Source: Arthrobacter sp. Soil736 (lineage in GTDB: Bacteria > Actinomycetota > Actinomycetes > Actinomycetales > Micrococcaceae). Taken from it: 64,000 bases of DNA. Numbering within the stretch: the first letter of the stretch is position 1; every line of letters starts with the position of its first letter. The position numbers were made by a program, and so were the translations under genes. Of this stretch, positions 63,087 to 64,000 are shown piece by piece. Below the pieces are notes generated by a model. The model saw only the letters and a list, made by a program, of their open reading frames with translations, made no database searches and was not told where the DNA came from. The stretch covers positions 297,167 to 361,166 of the forward strand of contig NZ_LMSB01000001.1 of assembly GCF_001428005.1 (NCBI RefSeq), written 5' to 3'.

Positions 63087-64000
63087 CTAGCCGCGCGCAG
63101 GCCGGATCGGCGACGCTGCCGGGCTCGGTGACATTTCCGCGGCCTGGCGCAGCGCCTCGATCATGCTCCCCACTTCAACGATGCCCTTGCCGGCGATGTC
63201 GAAGGCCGTGCCGTGGTCCACCGACGTGCGGATGACGGGCAGCCCGACCGTGATGTTGACGCCGGCCTCGATGCCGAGCACCTTGACCGGGCCGTGGCCC
63301 TGATCGTGGTACATCGCGACGATGAGGTCGTAGTCGCCGCGGCCGGCGAGGAAGAAGGCGGTGTCGGCCGGGAGCGGGCCGCGGGCGTCGACGCCGTCGG
63401 CCTGGAGCTTTTCGATGGCGGGGGTGATCTTCTCCGCTTCTTCGCCGTAGCCGAACAGTCCGTTCTCGCCGGCGTGCGGGTTGATGGCGCAGACGCCGAT
63501 CTTCGGATTGGCGATGCCGGCGCGCTGCATGGCTTCGTAGCCGCGGCGGACCGTCCGCTCCACCAGGCCGGGCTCGATCTTGTTGATGGCATCGATCAGG
63601 CCGATGTGCGTGGTGACGTGGATGACTTTGACCTTCGGGGTGGAAAGCATCATGGACACTTCCTCGATGCCCATGAAGTGGGCCAGCAGTTCCGTGTGCC
63701 CGGGGTAGATGTGCCCGGCCTTGTGCAGGGCGGCCTTGTTCAGCGGCGCGGTGCAGATGCCCTGCACCTGGCCGCTCATGCCGAGCTCGCACGCGATCCT
63801 GATGTAGTGGTAGGCGGCGTTGCCGGCTTCGGCGGATTCCTGGCCCCAGGGCAGGTCCGCCGGCAGCAGCTTCGGATCGATCACGTTGATGCGGCCCGGC
63901 TCAAAGACGGCCTCGCCGACGCTCGCCACCTCCACGATGTCCGCTTCCACGCCAAGCGCCTTGGCACCCAGCTGCAAACGGTAGGTGTCACCGATGACCA
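63087..64000 (-). CDS. PdxA-family 4-phospho-hydroxyacid dehydrogenase (partial)
   Basis: The gene runs off the right edge, so its 5' end is missing; about 304 codons remain. The PdxA fold is clear: GDTYRLQLGAKALG, GICTAPLNKAALHKAG and PGHTELLAHFMGIEEVSMML, the zinc ligand His in HVTTHIGLIDAI, INPHAGENGLFG and VAMYHDQGHGPVKVLG. PdxA proper makes pyridoxal phosphate from 4-phosphohydroxy-L-threonine. PdxA2 paralogues act in tetronate (threonate/erythronate) breakdown. The neighbouring ACS transporter and SDR favour the catabolic role, but no DUF1537 kinase is in view. Confidence 0.88.
   Translation of the reverse strand, partial: VIGDTYRLQLGAKALGVEADIVEVASVGEAVFEPGRINVIDPKLLPADLPWGQESAEAGNAAYHYIRIACELGMSGQVQGICTAPLNKAALHKAGHIYPGHTELLAHFMGIEEVSMMLSTPKVKVIHVTTHIGLIDAINKIEPGLVERTVRRGYEAMQRAGIANPKIGVCAINPHAGENGLFGYGEEAEKITPAIEKLQADGVDARGPLPADTAFFLAGRGDYDLIVAMYHDQGHGPVKVLGIEAGVNITVGLPVIRTSVDHGTAFDIAGKGIVEVGSMIEALRQAAEMSPSPAASPIRPARG

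Overview
The window is the replication-origin neighbourhood of a high-G+C actinobacterial chromosome. Gene order (parB-parA-rsmG-jag-yidC-yidD-rnpA-rpmH / dnaA-dnaN-gnd-recF-DUF721-gyrB-gyrA-DUF3566, then crgA-sortase-trpG-pknB-pknA-pbpA-ftsW-pstP-fhaB-fhaA), frequent GTG starts and protein character point to the Arthrobacter / Pseudarthrobacter group of Micrococcaceae. This is inference from synteny and recognisable proteins; no 16S gene is present.

Layout. 1-3896 has no convincing gene. It is a candidate centromere zone holding six parS-type palindromes (a seventh lies inside parA), two of them in a ~170-bp tandem duplication and one fused to the parB terminator. It also holds two arrays of DnaA-box-like 9-mers repeating every 12 bp. 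3897-9515 (minus strand) carries chromosome segregation, ribosome/RNA and membrane-insertion genes. 9516-11933 is the bipartite oriC around dnaA. 11934-21763 (plus) is the replication/topoisomerase block, followed by tRNA-Ile, a 38-residue DLW-39-type peptide, and tRNA-Ala. 22.4-31.0 kb holds a transporter, a glycosyltransferase, a membrane-anchored 11-residue-repeat protein, cyclophilin, rhomboid, an AhpD-like protein flanked by two further DnaA-box clusters, tag, crgA, a class E sortase and trpG. 31.1-40.7 kb is one tightly overlapped minus-strand operon for Ser/Thr signalling and cell-wall elongation/division.

From tRNA-Leu (41160) onward the content is accessory. There are four decayed remnants: a dehydrogenase/LysR pair collapsed by deletion, a frameshifted PPOX protein and a frameshifted siderophore-binding protein. 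Functional cassettes include a putrescine oxidase/permease unit facing a TetR regulator across a perfect 21-bp palindrome. An acid-sugar unit pairs a divergent MFS transporter and FCD/GntR regulator with an operon of fuconate-type dehydratase, semialdehyde dehydrogenase and FAH-family enzyme; a long inverted repeat shared with the MFS promoter ties them together. A second acid-sugar-like set (MFS, SDR and a PdxA-like dehydrogenase cut by the window edge) closes the window.

The most notable material is DNA architecture rather than a new protein system: a gene-free parS/DnaA-box zone next to parAB, parS sequences doing double duty as coding sequence and as terminator, and oriC-like DnaA-box modules about 16 kb beyond dnaA.
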